Counted from the stretch's first letter, positions 50,371 to 60,214 are shown. The stretch: 64,000 nt of DNA from a bacterium (GCA_029945725.1 JAQSDB010000003.1:375842-439841); one strand, 5' to 3'. Translations and numbers: made by a program. Notes: generated by a model not told the origin, from the sequence alone.

Positions 50371-50544
50371 GGGCATTGACAGCTTTGCCACTTTTGCCGG
50401 TTTTTTCGGTAAATGAACAGGCGATGTACAAAAAGCCGGCTGCGCCCCGGTCAACGCATCGGCAACAATCACGTTGCTGTAAAGCAGGGCGAGTGTTGTC
50501 ATGCCTGCAGCCGCTTCCCGGTTTTTTCACGTACACGTGCCGCC

Positions 50545-51909
50545 ATGCCGAATCGTTCCCCCCTTGCTGTTCCTTTCCTGTTGCTGCTGGCACTGCCGGC
50601 GGCGGCTGCGCCGGCAGACTGCCCCCTGCCTGCGGCGGCGCTGGATCTGGCCGGCGTGGTGGCGCAGGCGCTCTGCCGCAATCCCGATACGCACAGCGCC
50701 TGGCTGAACGTACAGGCGCAGCAGGCGCGGGTGACACTGGCGAAATCCGCCTACTACCCGACGCTGGATGCCGCCGCCACGCAGGCCCATGCCCTGGGTG
50801 ACAGCGCCGGCACGGACAAGACCAGTGCCCAGCTGTCGGCGAACTGGCTGCTTTATGATTTCGGGGCGCGCAGCGCCAACCGTCGCCAGGCCGAACAGGT
50901 GCTGGCCGCGCTGCAGGCGAGCCAGGAAAACACGACCCAGAGCGTGATGCGGCAGGCGGTGGACGCCTATTACGCCTGGCATGCTGCCGATGAAGCGCTG
51001 ACGGCGGCACACAGTTCCGAAGACGCCGCGAAGGAAACCCTGCGCGCGGCAGAAACCCGCCAGCGTGTCGGCGCCGGCACGCTGGCCGATGTCCTGCAGG
51101 CGCGCACCTCGCTGTCACAGGCCTCGCTTGCAGTGATCCAGCGCGACGGCACGCGCGAAATCGCGCGCGGTACCGTGGCCCAGGCACTGGGGCTGGCGTC
51201 GCCTTCCGCCATCACGCTGGCCGCGCCGTCGCAGCAGCTGCCGGCGGATCTCGCACCGCCGGCTTATGAGGCACTGGCCGCTGCCCTGCCCGACCGTCGT
51301 CCGGATCTGCGCGCGCAGAAACTCAGTGTCGAAGCCGCCCGGGCCGCGCAGGACAATGTGGATGCACAGGGCCGGCCCACCCTTTCGGCGTTTGCCAGTG
51401 ACGGTCTTTCCCGCACGCAGTCAGCGTCCGGCAATGTCGAGGCGGGCAGCGTCGGTGTCACGCTGGCCGTGCCGCTGTTTGCCGGTGGCCGTTATCGCGC
51501 GCAGAGCGTGGTGGCGGCGCGCCAGCTTGATCTGGCCGAAGCCGATTACGAGCGCCAGAAAATTGCCGCCAGCAATGAGCTGTGGACGGCCTGGCAGAGC
51601 GTGCGCACCGCCGCTGCCAGCATCGGTGCCAGCCATGATCTGGTGGCGTCGGCGAGCGAGGCGCATCGCGCGGCCCTCGCCCGTTATCGCGCCGGTCTCG
51701 GCAGCCTGATCGAAGTGCTCACCGCGCAAAGCACGCTGGCGGATGCACGCCAGCAGGAAGCGGCGGCGCGCTTCAACTGGCACCGGGCGCGCGTCGCGCT
51801 GATCAAGTCGTCCGGTGTGCTCAATGCCACCGTGCTCGCTACGGAAACAGAATCCCCTTTGCGCCGGGAGCCCGCCGCGGCCGCCCCGGTAACGGAAGCA
51901 CAGCCATGA
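50545..51909 (+). CDS. TolC-family outer membrane efflux protein
   Basis: A 454-residue outer membrane channel from the ATG at 50545, which opens a signal peptide (LAVPFLLLLALPAAAA). The frame upstream is open but does not read as protein. Two repeats of the OEP domain are visible as NWLLYDFGARSANRRQAEQV and GVTLAVPLFAGGRYRAQSVVA with long coiled-coil stretches. It is the first gene of a TolC-MacA-MacB-type operon and overlaps the adaptor gene by 4 bases. Confidence 0.93.
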   Translation: MPNRSPLAVPFLLLLALPAAAAPADCPLPAAALDLAGVVAQALCRNPDTHSAWLNVQAQQARVTLAKSAYYPTLDAAATQAHALGDSAGTDKTSAQLSANWLLYDFGARSANRRQAEQVLAALQASQENTTQSVMRQAVDAYYAWHAADEALTAAHSSEDAAKETLRAAETRQRVGAGTLADVLQARTSLSQASLAVIQRDGTREIARGTVAQALGLASPSAITLAAPSQQLPADLAPPAYEALAAALPDRRPDLRAQKLSVEAARAAQDNVDAQGRPTLSAFASDGLSRTQSASGNVEAGSVGVTLAVPLFAGGRYRAQSVVAARQLDLAEADYERQKIAASNELWTAWQSVRTAAASIGASHDLVASASEAHRAALARYRAGLGSLIEVLTAQSTLADARQQEAAARFNWHRARVALIKSSGVLNATVLATETESPLRREPAAAAPVTEAQP

Positions 51910-53108
51910 ATGCCAGACCTGCCGCCGTCGCGGCCTTGCTGAAGCCGCGTTTTTACATTCCTGTGTTGCTGGTGCTTGTCACCGTGCTGGTTGTTGTCTG
52001 GCTGCGCAGCCGTGGCGACAACACGCCGCAATACCGGACCGAGCCGGTGGACCGTGGCGACATCACGCAAACGGTTTCTGCCAACGGCTCGCTGAATCCG
52101 GTGACGCTGGTGAGCGTGGGCACGCAGGTATCGGGTACGGTGAAAAAACTCTTTGTGGATTTCAATGATCACGTTGAAGCCGGCCAGGTGCTGGTGATGC
52201 TGGACGATGCACTGCTGAAGGCAGCGCTCACCCAGGATTCCGCCAATCTTGCTGCAGCCGAAAGTGCGCTGCGCGTGGCCAACAATAATCGCACGCGTGT
52301 GCGTGAACTGGCGAAGGAAGGTTTTGTCTCGCAGCAGGAGCTCGATACGGCGGAGCAGTCCAGTCAGGATGCCCAGGCAAGGGTTACGCAGCTGCGGGCG
52401 GCGGTGGAGAAGGACCGCGCCAATGTCAGCTACAGCGTGATCCGCTCGCCGGTATCCGGTGTGGTGGTCTTGCGCGCCGTTGATGCCGGCCAGACCGTGG
52501 CCGCCAGCTTCAATACGCCGGAGCTGTTCAGGATTGCCAGGGACCTGCGGGAAATGCAGATTGATGCCTATTTTGCCGAAGCCGATGTCGGTCAGGTGAA
52601 AGTCGGCATGCCGGTGTCGTTTCGCGTCGATGCCTTTCCCGACCAGCGTTTTGACGGTCAGGTGAAACAGATCCGTCTCAGCCCGAAAACCGATTCCAAT
52701 GTGGTGACCTACGATGTCGTGGTCAGTGTCAGCAATCCCGATGAAAAACTGCTGCCCGGCATGACGGCCTATGTCGATGTCACTGTCGCCACGCGCCAGA
52801 ATGTTTTGCGCCTGCCCAATGCGGCGCTGCGCTTTCATCCGGAAAAAACCGCCAGCGATAAAACGGCCACGGCCAGCGGCAGTGCCGGTACAAAGCGCGG
52901 CAGCAAGAAAAGCGCCGGCGGTGCCACCGTCTACGTCACGGACGAAAAGGGCGCACTGAAATCCCTGCACGTAAAAACCGGCATTGCCGATCGCCGTTAC
53001 ACGGAACTTCCCGGCGACGGGCTCAGGGAAGGATCGGCCGTGGTGGTGGAAGACCTGAAGGCGGTAGACACGAAGAAGCCGTCCCAGGGCATGCAGATGA
53101 GAATGTAA
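51906..53108 (+). CDS. Periplasmic adaptor of an ABC exporter, MacA-like
   Basis: A 400-residue membrane fusion protein. An N-terminal anchor (about 16-32) is followed by a biotinyl-lipoyl half-domain (VSVGTQVSGTVKKLFVDFNDHVEAGQVL), a helical hairpin and the matching second half (IRSPVSGVVVLRAVDAGQTV). The C-terminal beta domains are interrupted by a Ser/Gly/Lys-rich insert near residues 315-340. It joins the ABC transporter to the TolC-type channel. Confidence 0.93.
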   Translation: MNARPAAVAALLKPRFYIPVLLVLVTVLVVVWLRSRGDNTPQYRTEPVDRGDITQTVSANGSLNPVTLVSVGTQVSGTVKKLFVDFNDHVEAGQVLVMLDDALLKAALTQDSANLAAAESALRVANNNRTRVRELAKEGFVSQQELDTAEQSSQDAQARVTQLRAAVEKDRANVSYSVIRSPVSGVVVLRAVDAGQTVAASFNTPELFRIARDLREMQIDAYFAEADVGQVKVGMPVSFRVDAFPDQRFDGQVKQIRLSPKTDSNVVTYDVVVSVSNPDEKLLPGMTAYVDVTVATRQNVLRLPNAALRFHPEKTASDKTATASGSAGTKRGSKKSAGGATVYVTDEKGALKSLHVKTGIADRRYTELPGDGLREGSAVVVEDLKAVDTKKPSQGMQMRM

Positions 53109-53839
53109 TGAATACGGCGACAGCACCCATCATCGAGATTCACGATCTCGTCAAGGAATATGCCAGCGGCGCCGGGCCGGTGCGCATCCTGCACGGCATT
53201 TCGCTGACCATCAGGCGTGGCGAATTTGTCGCGGTGATGGGCCCGTCCGGTTCGGGAAAATCCACGTTCATGAACATGCTCGGTTGTCTGGATGTGCCCA
53301 CGTCCGGCGATTATCACCTGAACGGCAGCGATGTCGGCCGCATGAACGGTGACGAGCTGGCGGCGGTGCGCAACCGCGACATCGGTTTTGTGTTTCAGGG
53401 TTTCAATCTGTTGCCGCGTGCGACGCTGGGCGACAATGTGGCGCTGCCCATGATTTATGCCGGAAAAAACCGCGAGGAAAGAAAAGCGCGGGCGCAGGAG
53501 CTGCTCACGCGCGTTGGTCTCGGTGATCGTTGTGACGCCATGCCCGGTCTCATTTCCGGCGGCCAGCAGCAGCGCGTGGCGATTGCACGTGCGCTGGTCA
53601 ATCACCCGGCACTGATCCTGGCCGACGAGCCGACCGGCAATCTCGATACGCACACCAGCCACGACATCATGGAGTTGTTCACGCGCCTCAATCGCGAGGA
53701 AGGCATCACGCTCATCGTGGTGACGCATGAAAACGATGTCGCGCGTTTTGCCGATCGCCTGGTGCGTCTCGTTGACGGCCGCATTGACTACGACGGCCCC
53801 ATGCAGGCGTGGCTGGATCACCAGCAGGAGCCGTCATGA
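53108..53839 (+). CDS. ABC transporter ATP-binding protein, MacB/LolD-like
   Basis: A 243-residue ATPase. Walker A is GPSGSGKST, the Q-loop is [18 protein letters not shown], the signature [15 protein letters not shown] and Walker [13 protein letters not shown] are intact. It starts on the last base of the adaptor gene and overlaps the permease gene by 4 bases. In MacB the ATPase and permease are fused; here they are separate. Confidence 0.95.
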   Translation: MNTATAPIIEIHDLVKEYASGAGPVRILHGISLTIRRGEFVAVMGPSGSGKSTFMNMLGCLDVPTSGDYHLNGSDVGRMNGDELAAVRNRDIGFVFQGFNLLPRATLGDNVALPMIYAGKNREERKARAQELLTRVGLGDRCDAMPGLISGGQQQRVAIARALVNHPALILADEPTGNLDTHTSHDIMELFTRLNREEGITLIVVTHENDVARFADRLVRLVDGRIDYDGPMQAWLDHQQEPS

Positions 53840-55056
53840 TCTGGACCATGCTGCAGGAAGCCTTGCTGGCCATGCGCGCCAATCGCATGCGCAGTTTTCT
53901 CACCATGCTCGGCATGATCATCGGTGTCGGTGCCGTCATCATGATGCTGGCCATCGGTCAGGGCGTGCAGCAGAAAGTGCAGGATTCCATCAGTTCCATG
54001 GGCACCAACCTGTTCATGGTGATGCCGGGCGCCATCAGCGCCAACGGTGTGCGCATGGGTTCGGGCGGCGTGCAGACACTGACGTCCGACGATGCCGTGG
54101 CGATACGCACACTCGATGGCGTGCAGGCCGCCGCCGCGATTGGCGGCACCAGTGCCCAGGTGGCCAATGGCGCACTCAACTGGGCGACACAGATCACCGG
54201 CACCACCACGGATTATCTTGAGGTGCGCGACTGGCGCGTGGTCAGCGGCTACATGTTTGATGACAGCGAGGTCCGCGCGGCAGCGCAGGTGGCCCTGCTC
54301 GGCCAGACCGTCGTCGACAATCTTTTTCCGGATGAAGATCCGGTCGGCAAGAACATCCGCATCAAGGGCAATCCCTATCTTGTGATCGGCGTCATGGCGC
54401 GCAAGGGACAAAGTCTGGATGGCCGCGACCAGGATGATGCCATCCTGGTTCCGCTCACCACGCTGCAACGCAAGCTGCAGAGTTCACGTTTCCGCTCCAC
54501 GGTGCGGCTGATCATGGTGCAGGCAACCACGCCGCAGGTGATGCAGCGGCTGGAACGCAACATGAACGACCTGCTGCGCCAGCGTCACCGCCTCAGCCAG
54601 GAAGCCGACAATGATTTCACCGTGCAGAATCTCACCGCGATTGCCGAGACGGCTGCCGAAACCACGCGCCTGCTGTCACTGATGCTGGGCGCCATCGCCT
54701 CGATTTCCCTGCTGGTCGGTGGCATCGGCATCATGAACATCATGCTGGTGTCGGTGACCGAACGTACGCGCGAGATCGGCATCCGCATGGCCATCGGGGC
54801 GCGACAGCGCGATATCCTCCTGCAGTTCCTGCTCGAGGCCATCATCATTTCCGTGGCGGGCTGTTTGATTGGTGTGCTGCTCGGCATGGCAGGCGCCTGG
54901 GCCGTGTCGGCGGTGGCAGACCTGCTGGTGGTGGTGACCTTCGGTTCCATCCTGCTCGCCTTTACCGTGGCCGCCGGCATCGGCGTTTTCTTCGGTTTTT
55001 ATCCGGCGAACAAGGCAGCGCGCCTGCGTCCGATAGAAGCCTTGCGCTTTCAGTAA
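53836..55056 (+). CDS. ABC transporter permease, MacB/FtsX family
   Basis: A 406-residue permease from the ATG at 53836 (AGGAG upstream). An N-terminal helix (FLTMLGMIIGVGAVIMMLAIGQGV) precedes a large periplasmic domain and three C-terminal helices of the FtsX type, with GGIGIMNIMLVSVTERTREIGIRMAIGA. With the preceding ATPase, adaptor and TolC-like protein it forms a MacAB-TolC-type exporter; the cargo is unknown. Confidence 0.94.
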   Translation: MIWTMLQEALLAMRANRMRSFLTMLGMIIGVGAVIMMLAIGQGVQQKVQDSISSMGTNLFMVMPGAISANGVRMGSGGVQTLTSDDAVAIRTLDGVQAAAAIGGTSAQVANGALNWATQITGTTTDYLEVRDWRVVSGYMFDDSEVRAAAQVALLGQTVVDNLFPDEDPVGKNIRIKGNPYLVIGVMARKGQSLDGRDQDDAILVPLTTLQRKLQSSRFRSTVRLIMVQATTPQVMQRLERNMNDLLRQRHRLSQEADNDFTVQNLTAIAETAAETTRLLSLMLGAIASISLLVGGIGIMNIMLVSVTERTREIGIRMAIGARQRDILLQFLLEAIIISVAGCLIGVLLGMAGAWAVSAVADLLVVVTFGSILLAFTVAAGIGVFFGFYPANKAARLRPIEALRFQ

Positions 55057-55061
55057 AGCAA

Positions 55062-55082
55062 CTCCAACTCCAACTCCAACTG
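55062..55082. repeat. Short CAACTC direct repeat
   Basis: Three tandem copies of the six-base unit CAACTC occur between the permease gene and the DUF4337 gene. Confidence 0.6.
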
Positions 55083-55096
55083 CATCAGGATCAATC

Positions 55097-55633
55097 ATGA
55101 GCGACGAAAAGAAAGAACCATGGCTGGGTTATCTGGCTCTCATCACTGTTGTGCTGGCCGTGTGTGCCACGCTGTCCACGTTCAAGGGCGGTGGTTATTC
55201 CACGCGCAGCGTCATTTCCCAGGCGCAGGCGTCGGATCAGTGGGCTTTCTTCCAGGCCAAGAGCATTCGCGAAAACATGTATCGCCTGCAGAAGGAAAAC
55301 CTGACGCTGACCGAGGGCGTGCTGCCGGCCAATGCCACGCCGGAAGTGCGCGGCCGCTATGAGGCAGCCATTGCCCTGGCAGAAAAAAATGTCCAGAAAT
55401 ACGAACAGGAAAAAAACACCATCAAGGCAGAGGCCCAGCGTCTTGAAAAGCAGCGTGATGATGCGCAGCGCCATGGCCAGCCTTTTGGCATGGCGGTGAT
55501 CTTTCTGCAGGTGGCCATCCTGATCTCTTCCATTGCCGGCCTGCTCAAGCGTCGCCCCATCTGGTATGCAGCGCTGCCATTCGGTGCTGTCGGCCTGCTG
55601 TATTTTGCCGACGGTTTCCTGCTGTTCCTCTGA
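55097..55633 (+). CDS. DUF4337 family membrane protein
   Basis: A 178-residue protein with an N-terminal membrane helix (YLALITVVLAVCATLSTF), a central coiled-coil-like region rich in Lys/Glu (EKNVQKYEQEKNTIKAEAQRLEKQ) and two C-terminal helices. The arrangement and QAQASDQWAFFQAKSIREN match DUF4337. It follows the permease by 40 bases on the same strand, so it may be co-transcribed with the exporter. Function unknown. Confidence 0.85.
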   Translation: MSDEKKEPWLGYLALITVVLAVCATLSTFKGGGYSTRSVISQAQASDQWAFFQAKSIRENMYRLQKENLTLTEGVLPANATPEVRGRYEAAIALAEKNVQKYEQEKNTIKAEAQRLEKQRDDAQRHGQPFGMAVIFLQVAILISSIAGLLKRRPIWYAALPFGAVGLLYFADGFLLFL

Positions 55634-55650
55634 ATGCCAGGCAGTCGCCA

Positions 55651-55681
55651 TAAAAAAATCCCGCATGATGCGGGATTTTTT
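55651..55681. terminator. Bidirectional terminator after the DUF4337 gene
   Basis: AAAAAAATCCCGCA and TGCGGGATTTTTTT pair over a short TGA loop, between converging genes. Confidence 0.92.
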
Positions 55682-55692
55682 TATTTACATGC

Positions 55693-56562
55693 TCAGGCAG
55701 CTTTCAATTCCACCTTGCGGTATTGCGGTGCAATCGTTGCTTCAACGATGGCCTTGTACCGGGCAATCAGTTCGCTGTTGTCATCATCCCAGGGATGAAA
55801 ACCGGGGCGCAGGTAATCGAGATAATCCGGTGCCGTGCGGGCCAGCAGCTTGCCCAGGGTCAGGCCGCCGCGCAGCAGCTTCCACGGTTTCCGGTGCATG
55901 CCGTCCTGCTTGAGAAAACGCCAGGTGAAGACGGAGGCGTAAATGCCGAGGCCGAGCGAGCCGCTCAGGAAGGCGCGCACCCGCATCAGGTAATCACCGC
56001 TCACGTCCTCGTAAAGATCAAACGCCACGGCCTTGTGTTCGGTTTCTTCAATGGCGTGCCACATCCACAGCATGCGCACGGACTCGTCCATTTTTTCCAG
56101 CAGCTCGGGATTCTTCAGTATGGCATTGGCGAGAATGGCGGTGATGTGCTCGAGGCCCGCCGTCATCGCCAGCAGCGTGCGTGGCGAGTAGTTGCGCTGT
56201 CCCATCCGGATCAGGTGTTTCGCCACACCAGTGGCTTTTGCGGTCAGTGCTTCATAGCCCTGCAGGGCCAGCAGGTCGTTGAAGCTGCGGTGTTCCAGCG
56301 AGTGCATGGCTTCCTGGCCGATAAAGCCGGAAATTTCCTTCTGGCGTTTTTCGTCCTGCACGATGTCGCGGAAATGGCGCACCGAATCCACGAAAAACTG
56401 TTCGCCATCAGGAAAGCTCAGGGACAGCGCGTTGAGAAAATGCGACAGCACCGGATCATTGTCGGCCCAGTAGCGCGGCACGGACTGTGGTGAGAAATCA
56501 AAGCCCATGCGCTGCGGCTTGATGCTGAGATTGGCGGGCTGGCGCTTGCGCGATGCTTTCAC
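55693..56562 (-). CDS. PF10118-type metal-dependent hydrolase (di-iron helical protein)
   Basis: A 289-residue protein of the family annotated as predicted metal-dependent hydrolases. Metal-ligand candidates appear as GQEAMHSLEHRSFND, GLEHITA and WHAIEETEHKAVAFD, a ferritin-like arrangement of Glu and His. A hydrophobic stretch (FLSGSLGLGIYASVF) suggests membrane association. It is divergent from an AraC regulator, a common pairing for this family. The reaction is unknown. Confidence 0.88.
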   Translation of the reverse strand: MKASRKRQPANLSIKPQRMGFDFSPQSVPRYWADNDPVLSHFLNALSLSFPDGEQFFVDSVRHFRDIVQDEKRQKEISGFIGQEAMHSLEHRSFNDLLALQGYEALTAKATGVAKHLIRMGQRNYSPRTLLAMTAGLEHITAILANAILKNPELLEKMDESVRMLWMWHAIEETEHKAVAFDLYEDVSGDYLMRVRAFLSGSLGLGIYASVFTWRFLKQDGMHRKPWKLLRGGLTLGKLLARTAPDYLDYLRPGFHPWDDDNSELIARYKAIVEATIAPQYRKVELKAA

Positions 56563-56775
56563 GGAACTCTCCTGGCAAGGTCATGTGGCAGTGCACAAGA
56601 CTCGCAGGATGAGTGGCCGGCGACTCGTGACGGCGGGCCAATTCACGGTGACTTGGGGCCAGTGCCTGGCTGGCAAAACGGCTTTTGGCCTCCTGACGCG
56701 TTCCCTGCGGTAGTCCTGATCCGTATAGTGGCGGCCTTGGTATCTTCAGTTCGGATCAAACGAGGGCAGCGCGCC

Positions 56776-57807
56776 GTGATTACAGGCCCTAACAGTTCCC
56801 GTCATGCCGCCAGTATCCCGGCGATTTATCTTTTGCTGCTGTGTGATGTAGCGGAGGGTTTCGGCCTTCCCGCGGCGGAGCTGCAGCAGATTCTTGGCCT
56901 CAGCCGCGAGCAGTTGCTGGAGCCGGAGCGCATGGTGGCGCTGGCGCCGACACGGGCCGCCACCCTGCATGCCTATGCCCGCGCCGGCCAGCGCGGTCTT
57001 GGTTTTGCCTATGCCCGCGCCCTGCGCGTCACCCTGCACGGCCCCATCAGCCTGATCGCCCTTTCCAGCAATAACCTCATGGAGGTCATGCACGCCCTGG
57101 AGCGCTATTTTTCCCTGCGTGCACCGGCCTTCCATTTCAGTGCCGATGCCGGCCCCGAGTTTGTCACCGTCAAGGTCGACTATCCCGGCCGTAACGATCC
57201 CCTGCGTCCTTTCATCATGGAGCTGCTGCTGATGGGGCTGGTGGTGATGACCGCACAGATTCTCGATCGCCCGCTCACCGGCACCGAGATGCATATGCAG
57301 GGCCCGGCGCCGGAGTATTACGCCGGTCTGTCGATGCAGTTGCCGGTGCCGGTGCGCTATGCGCAGACGGAGTATGCCCTGCGTGTGCCGCGCAGCCTGA
57401 TGGAAGCGCCCCTGCGTCTGGCCGATGCGAATGCCGCCGCGATGGCGCGTGATGCCTGCGAGCGCGAGTTGCAGGCGCGCAATACCAGCAAGGATGAGGC
57501 GCTGACCGCGCGCGTGCGCATGGTGCTCATGGCCGGCAAGGACCGCCTGCCGACGCTGGATGAAGTGGCCGGCACGCTGCATGTCTCCACCCGCACGCTG
57601 AAGCGTCGCCTGCAGGAAGAAGGCCGCAATTTCCGCGCCCTCATGGATCATGTGCTGTGTGAACGGGCAACGCAGATGCTGCAGGAAGAAGGCTTGTCGG
57701 TGAGCGAGGTGGCGTTTCGCCTTGGCTATAACGATGTGTCGAATTTTTCCCGTGCCTTCAGGCGCTGGACGGGGCAATCACCGAGTGATTTCCGCAAGGA
57801 GCGGTAA
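56776..57807 (+). CDS. AraC-family transcriptional regulator
   Basis: About 343 residues from a GTG at 56776, with GAGGG 8 bases upstream. The N-terminal ligand domain resembles the AraC-type arabinose-binding-like domain of the OruR/lipid-regulator group. The C-terminal double helix-turn-helix includes DEVAGTLHVSTRTLKRRLQEEG and SVSEVAFRLGYNDVSNFSRAFRRWTGQSP in consecutive parts. It is divergent from the PF10118 gene and probably regulates it. Confidence 0.9.
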   Translation: MITGPNSSRHAASIPAIYLLLLCDVAEGFGLPAAELQQILGLSREQLLEPERMVALAPTRAATLHAYARAGQRGLGFAYARALRVTLHGPISLIALSSNNLMEVMHALERYFSLRAPAFHFSADAGPEFVTVKVDYPGRNDPLRPFIMELLLMGLVVMTAQILDRPLTGTEMHMQGPAPEYYAGLSMQLPVPVRYAQTEYALRVPRSLMEAPLRLADANAAAMARDACERELQARNTSKDEALTARVRMVLMAGKDRLPTLDEVAGTLHVSTRTLKRRLQEEGRNFRALMDHVLCERATQMLQEEGLSVSEVAFRLGYNDVSNFSRAFRRWTGQSPSDFRKER

Positions 57808-57865
57808 TGGAGCCGGCGGACCTTGTGCTGGCCGGTCATGCAAACGCCCGGCAAGCGCTGCCATG

Positions 57866-57892
57866 AAAAAGCCCGCGATTGCGGGCTTTTTT
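57866..57892. terminator. Bidirectional terminator after the AraC gene
   Basis: AAAAAGCCCGC and GCGGGCTTTTTT pair over GATT, between the AraC gene and the converging AI-2E-type transporter gene. Confidence 0.92.
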
Positions 57893-57907
57893 ACGTCACG
57901 GACGGAC

Positions 57908-58984
57908 TCACGCAGCCGGCGGTTCATGCGCGTCTTCTTCGGCATCTTCCAGCCATTCGCGCCACACCGCCACCACCACGGCAAGAATCACTGGGCCCAT
58001 GAACAGGCCGACCATGCCGAAGGCGGCCAGACCGCCGAGCACGCCGAACATCACCAGCAGGAAGGGGATTTTGGTGGCACTGGAAATCACCAGCGGGCGA
58101 ATGATGTTGTCCACCCAGCTCACCACCACCATGCACCACGCGGTCAGGCCGATGGCCGCCAGCGTATGTCCCTGCACAAACAGCCAGATGCAGATGGCGC
58201 CCCAGACGAAGGGCGTGCCGAAGGGAATCATGGCGGCCAGTGTGGTGGCGGCCGTCATGAACATCGGGCTGTCGACGCCGGCCACGGCATAGCCGACGCC
58301 GGCCAGCAGGCCTTGTGCCAGTGCCGTCAGGATGATGCCGTAAACGACCGCGCGGGCCGTGGCACCCATGGCGTCGATATAGCCGTCGATGCGTGGCCCC
58401 AGCCGGCGGGTCAGTATCTTGCGGATTTGCAGGACAAAGGCTTCGCCGTCGCGATAGAAGAAAAAAGCCGTAAACAGCGCCATGCCGAGTTTGGCGAGAT
58501 TGCGGCTGACGCCGCCCATGAGGTCGCCGGCATGATTCATGGCGTAATCACTCCAGCTGGCGAGCTGGTTCTTGAAGGAGACGGGGTCGGCATTGAGGCG
58601 GTCAAAAAAGGCGCCCAGCTCGTGGCCGATCAGCGGAAGCCGGCGTACTTCCGGCGGCAGTGCGATATGCCCTTCGCTCATCAGTCCCGATATTCTCTGA
58701 TACGCATCGGCCACTTCAGTGCGCATCATCAGCAGTACCCACACCAGCGGCAGGATCAGCACCACGGCGAGCAGGAGCGTCATGATCAGCGAGGCCAGCG
58801 TGGCGCGCCCGCCCATGCGTGCACGCAGGCGCAGGTACAGCGGCCAGGTGACGTAAACCAGAATGCCGGCCCAGGCCACCGGTGCCAGAAAAGGCTGCAG
58901 CACCAGAAAGGCCAGCAGGAGAAGGCCGCCGAGAGAAAGGGAAAGCAGAAGGCGGCTGGTGGCGGGAGGAGAAAGGGCATTCAT
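57908..58984 (-). CDS. AI-2E/PerM family transporter
   Basis: A 358-residue membrane protein with about eight helices. The core FLVMFGVLGGLAAFGMVGLFMGPVILA and the middle FFFYRDGEAFVLQIRKIL are diagnostic of the PerM/YdiK/TqsA family. Some members export autoinducer-2 or exchange sodium for protons; the cargo here is unknown. The start ATG at 58984 has no strong ribosome site. Confidence 0.92.
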   Translation of the reverse strand: MNALSPPATSRLLLSLSLGGLLLLAFLVLQPFLAPVAWAGILVYVTWPLYLRLRARMGGRATLASLIMTLLLAVVLILPLVWVLLMMRTEVADAYQRISGLMSEGHIALPPEVRRLPLIGHELGAFFDRLNADPVSFKNQLASWSDYAMNHAGDLMGGVSRNLAKLGMALFTAFFFYRDGEAFVLQIRKILTRRLGPRIDGYIDAMGATARAVVYGIILTALAQGLLAGVGYAVAGVDSPMFMTAATTLAAMIPFGTPFVWGAICIWLFVQGHTLAAIGLTAWCMVVVSWVDNIIRPLVISSATKIPFLLVMFGVLGGLAAFGMVGLFMGPVILAVVVAVWREWLEDAEEDAHEPPAA

Positions 58985-59169
58985 TCAGGTTGCTCGTAAT
59001 AATAGGACGTGGCGCCGGCGGGGCCTGCGGAGTCCGGGGCACAATGCCGCATCTGCATGATGCGTTCACAGTATTGTTACCACGAGCCGGATTTTATTCA
59101 TCTAAATTAACAGGCAGGGAACTAGACTCAGTCTTAATCACAGTCAGTGTTTATTTCAGGATGACCATT

Positions 59170-60201
59170 ATGCCGGCTGCTGCCCTGCCCCCCGATGAAG
59201 CGGCGCGTCTCGCCGCCCTGCGCAAATACGCTGTCCTCGACACGTCCGCAGAGAGTGCTTTTGATGATGCCGTCAGGCTGGCTTCGGCCATCTGCGCTAC
59301 GCCGATTGCGCTGGTCTCGCTGATTGACGAGACCCGGCAGTGGTTCAAGGCCCGCATCGGGCTGGCGGCACAGGAGACACCCCGCGACATGGCTTTTTGT
59401 GCCCATGCGCTGCTAAAGCCGGATGAGCCTCTGGTCGTGCCGGATGCCCTCCAGGATCCACGCTTCTTCGACAATCCCCTGGTGACGGGTGATCCCCGCA
59501 TCCGTTTTTATGCCGGTGCACCGTTGCTCACACCCGACGGTCATGTGCTCGGTACGCTTTGCGTCATTGATCGGGAGCCGCGGCTTATTACGGCAGAGCA
59601 GCGCACCGCCCTCGCCATTCTGGCCCGCACCGTGGTGACGCAGCTCGAGCTGCGCCGCGTCAGCAGTGAGCTGGCGGTTGCCAACCAGCGCCTGCGTGCT
59701 CTGGCGCTGGTTGATCCACTGACGGGACTCGCCAACCGGCGCGCGCTGGCTTCGCAACTCGAGAATGAAATGGAGCGGGCGCGCCGTCATGATGCTCCCC
59801 TGGCGCTTCTCATACTCGATATTGACCATTTCAAGAGCTACAACGACGAATTCGGTCATGTCCTTGGCGATGATGCGCTGTGCTGCTTTGCCGACATCCT
59901 CAGGACGAATAATCGCGCCAGCGATCTGGTGGCACGGTATGGCGGTGAGGAGTTTGTCATGGTCCTGCCGGAAACCACCCTGGAAGGTGCACACCTGCTG
60001 GCGGAGCGCTGCCGGGAGCACATTGAGGCGGCCGCTTTTCCCGGAAAGAAAATCACCGCCAGCATTGGCATTGCTGTCTGGCAGCCGCGCTTTGAGCGCG
60101 TCGAGCAATTCATTGATGCCGCTGACCAGGCGCTGTATGCCGCCAAGCGCGGCGGTCGCAACCGGATCGAGACCGCGGCGGATTTACCGGCACCGCCCTG
60201 A
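59170..60201 (+). CDS. Diguanylate cyclase with GAF sensor domain
   Basis: A 343-residue protein; I favour the ATG at 59170, 8 bases after AGGA, over an ATG at 59161 adjacent to it. An N-terminal GAF domain (about 20-160, with RDMAFCAHALL) is followed by a GGDEF domain starting DPLTGLANRRAL. The active site is GGEEF (258-262) and the inhibitory site RASD (249-252) is 5 residues before it, so product inhibition is expected. It makes cyclic-di-GMP from GTP in the cytoplasm; no membrane segment is visible. Confidence 0.93.
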   Translation: MPAAALPPDEAARLAALRKYAVLDTSAESAFDDAVRLASAICATPIALVSLIDETRQWFKARIGLAAQETPRDMAFCAHALLKPDEPLVVPDALQDPRFFDNPLVTGDPRIRFYAGAPLLTPDGHVLGTLCVIDREPRLITAEQRTALAILARTVVTQLELRRVSSELAVANQRLRALALVDPLTGLANRRALASQLENEMERARRHDAPLALLILDIDHFKSYNDEFGHVLGDDALCCFADILRTNNRASDLVARYGGEEFVMVLPETTLEGAHLLAERCREHIEAAAFPGKKITASIGIAVWQPRFERVEQFIDAADQALYAAKRGGRNRIETAADLPAPP

Positions 60202-60214
60202 AGGGTTTTCCGAT

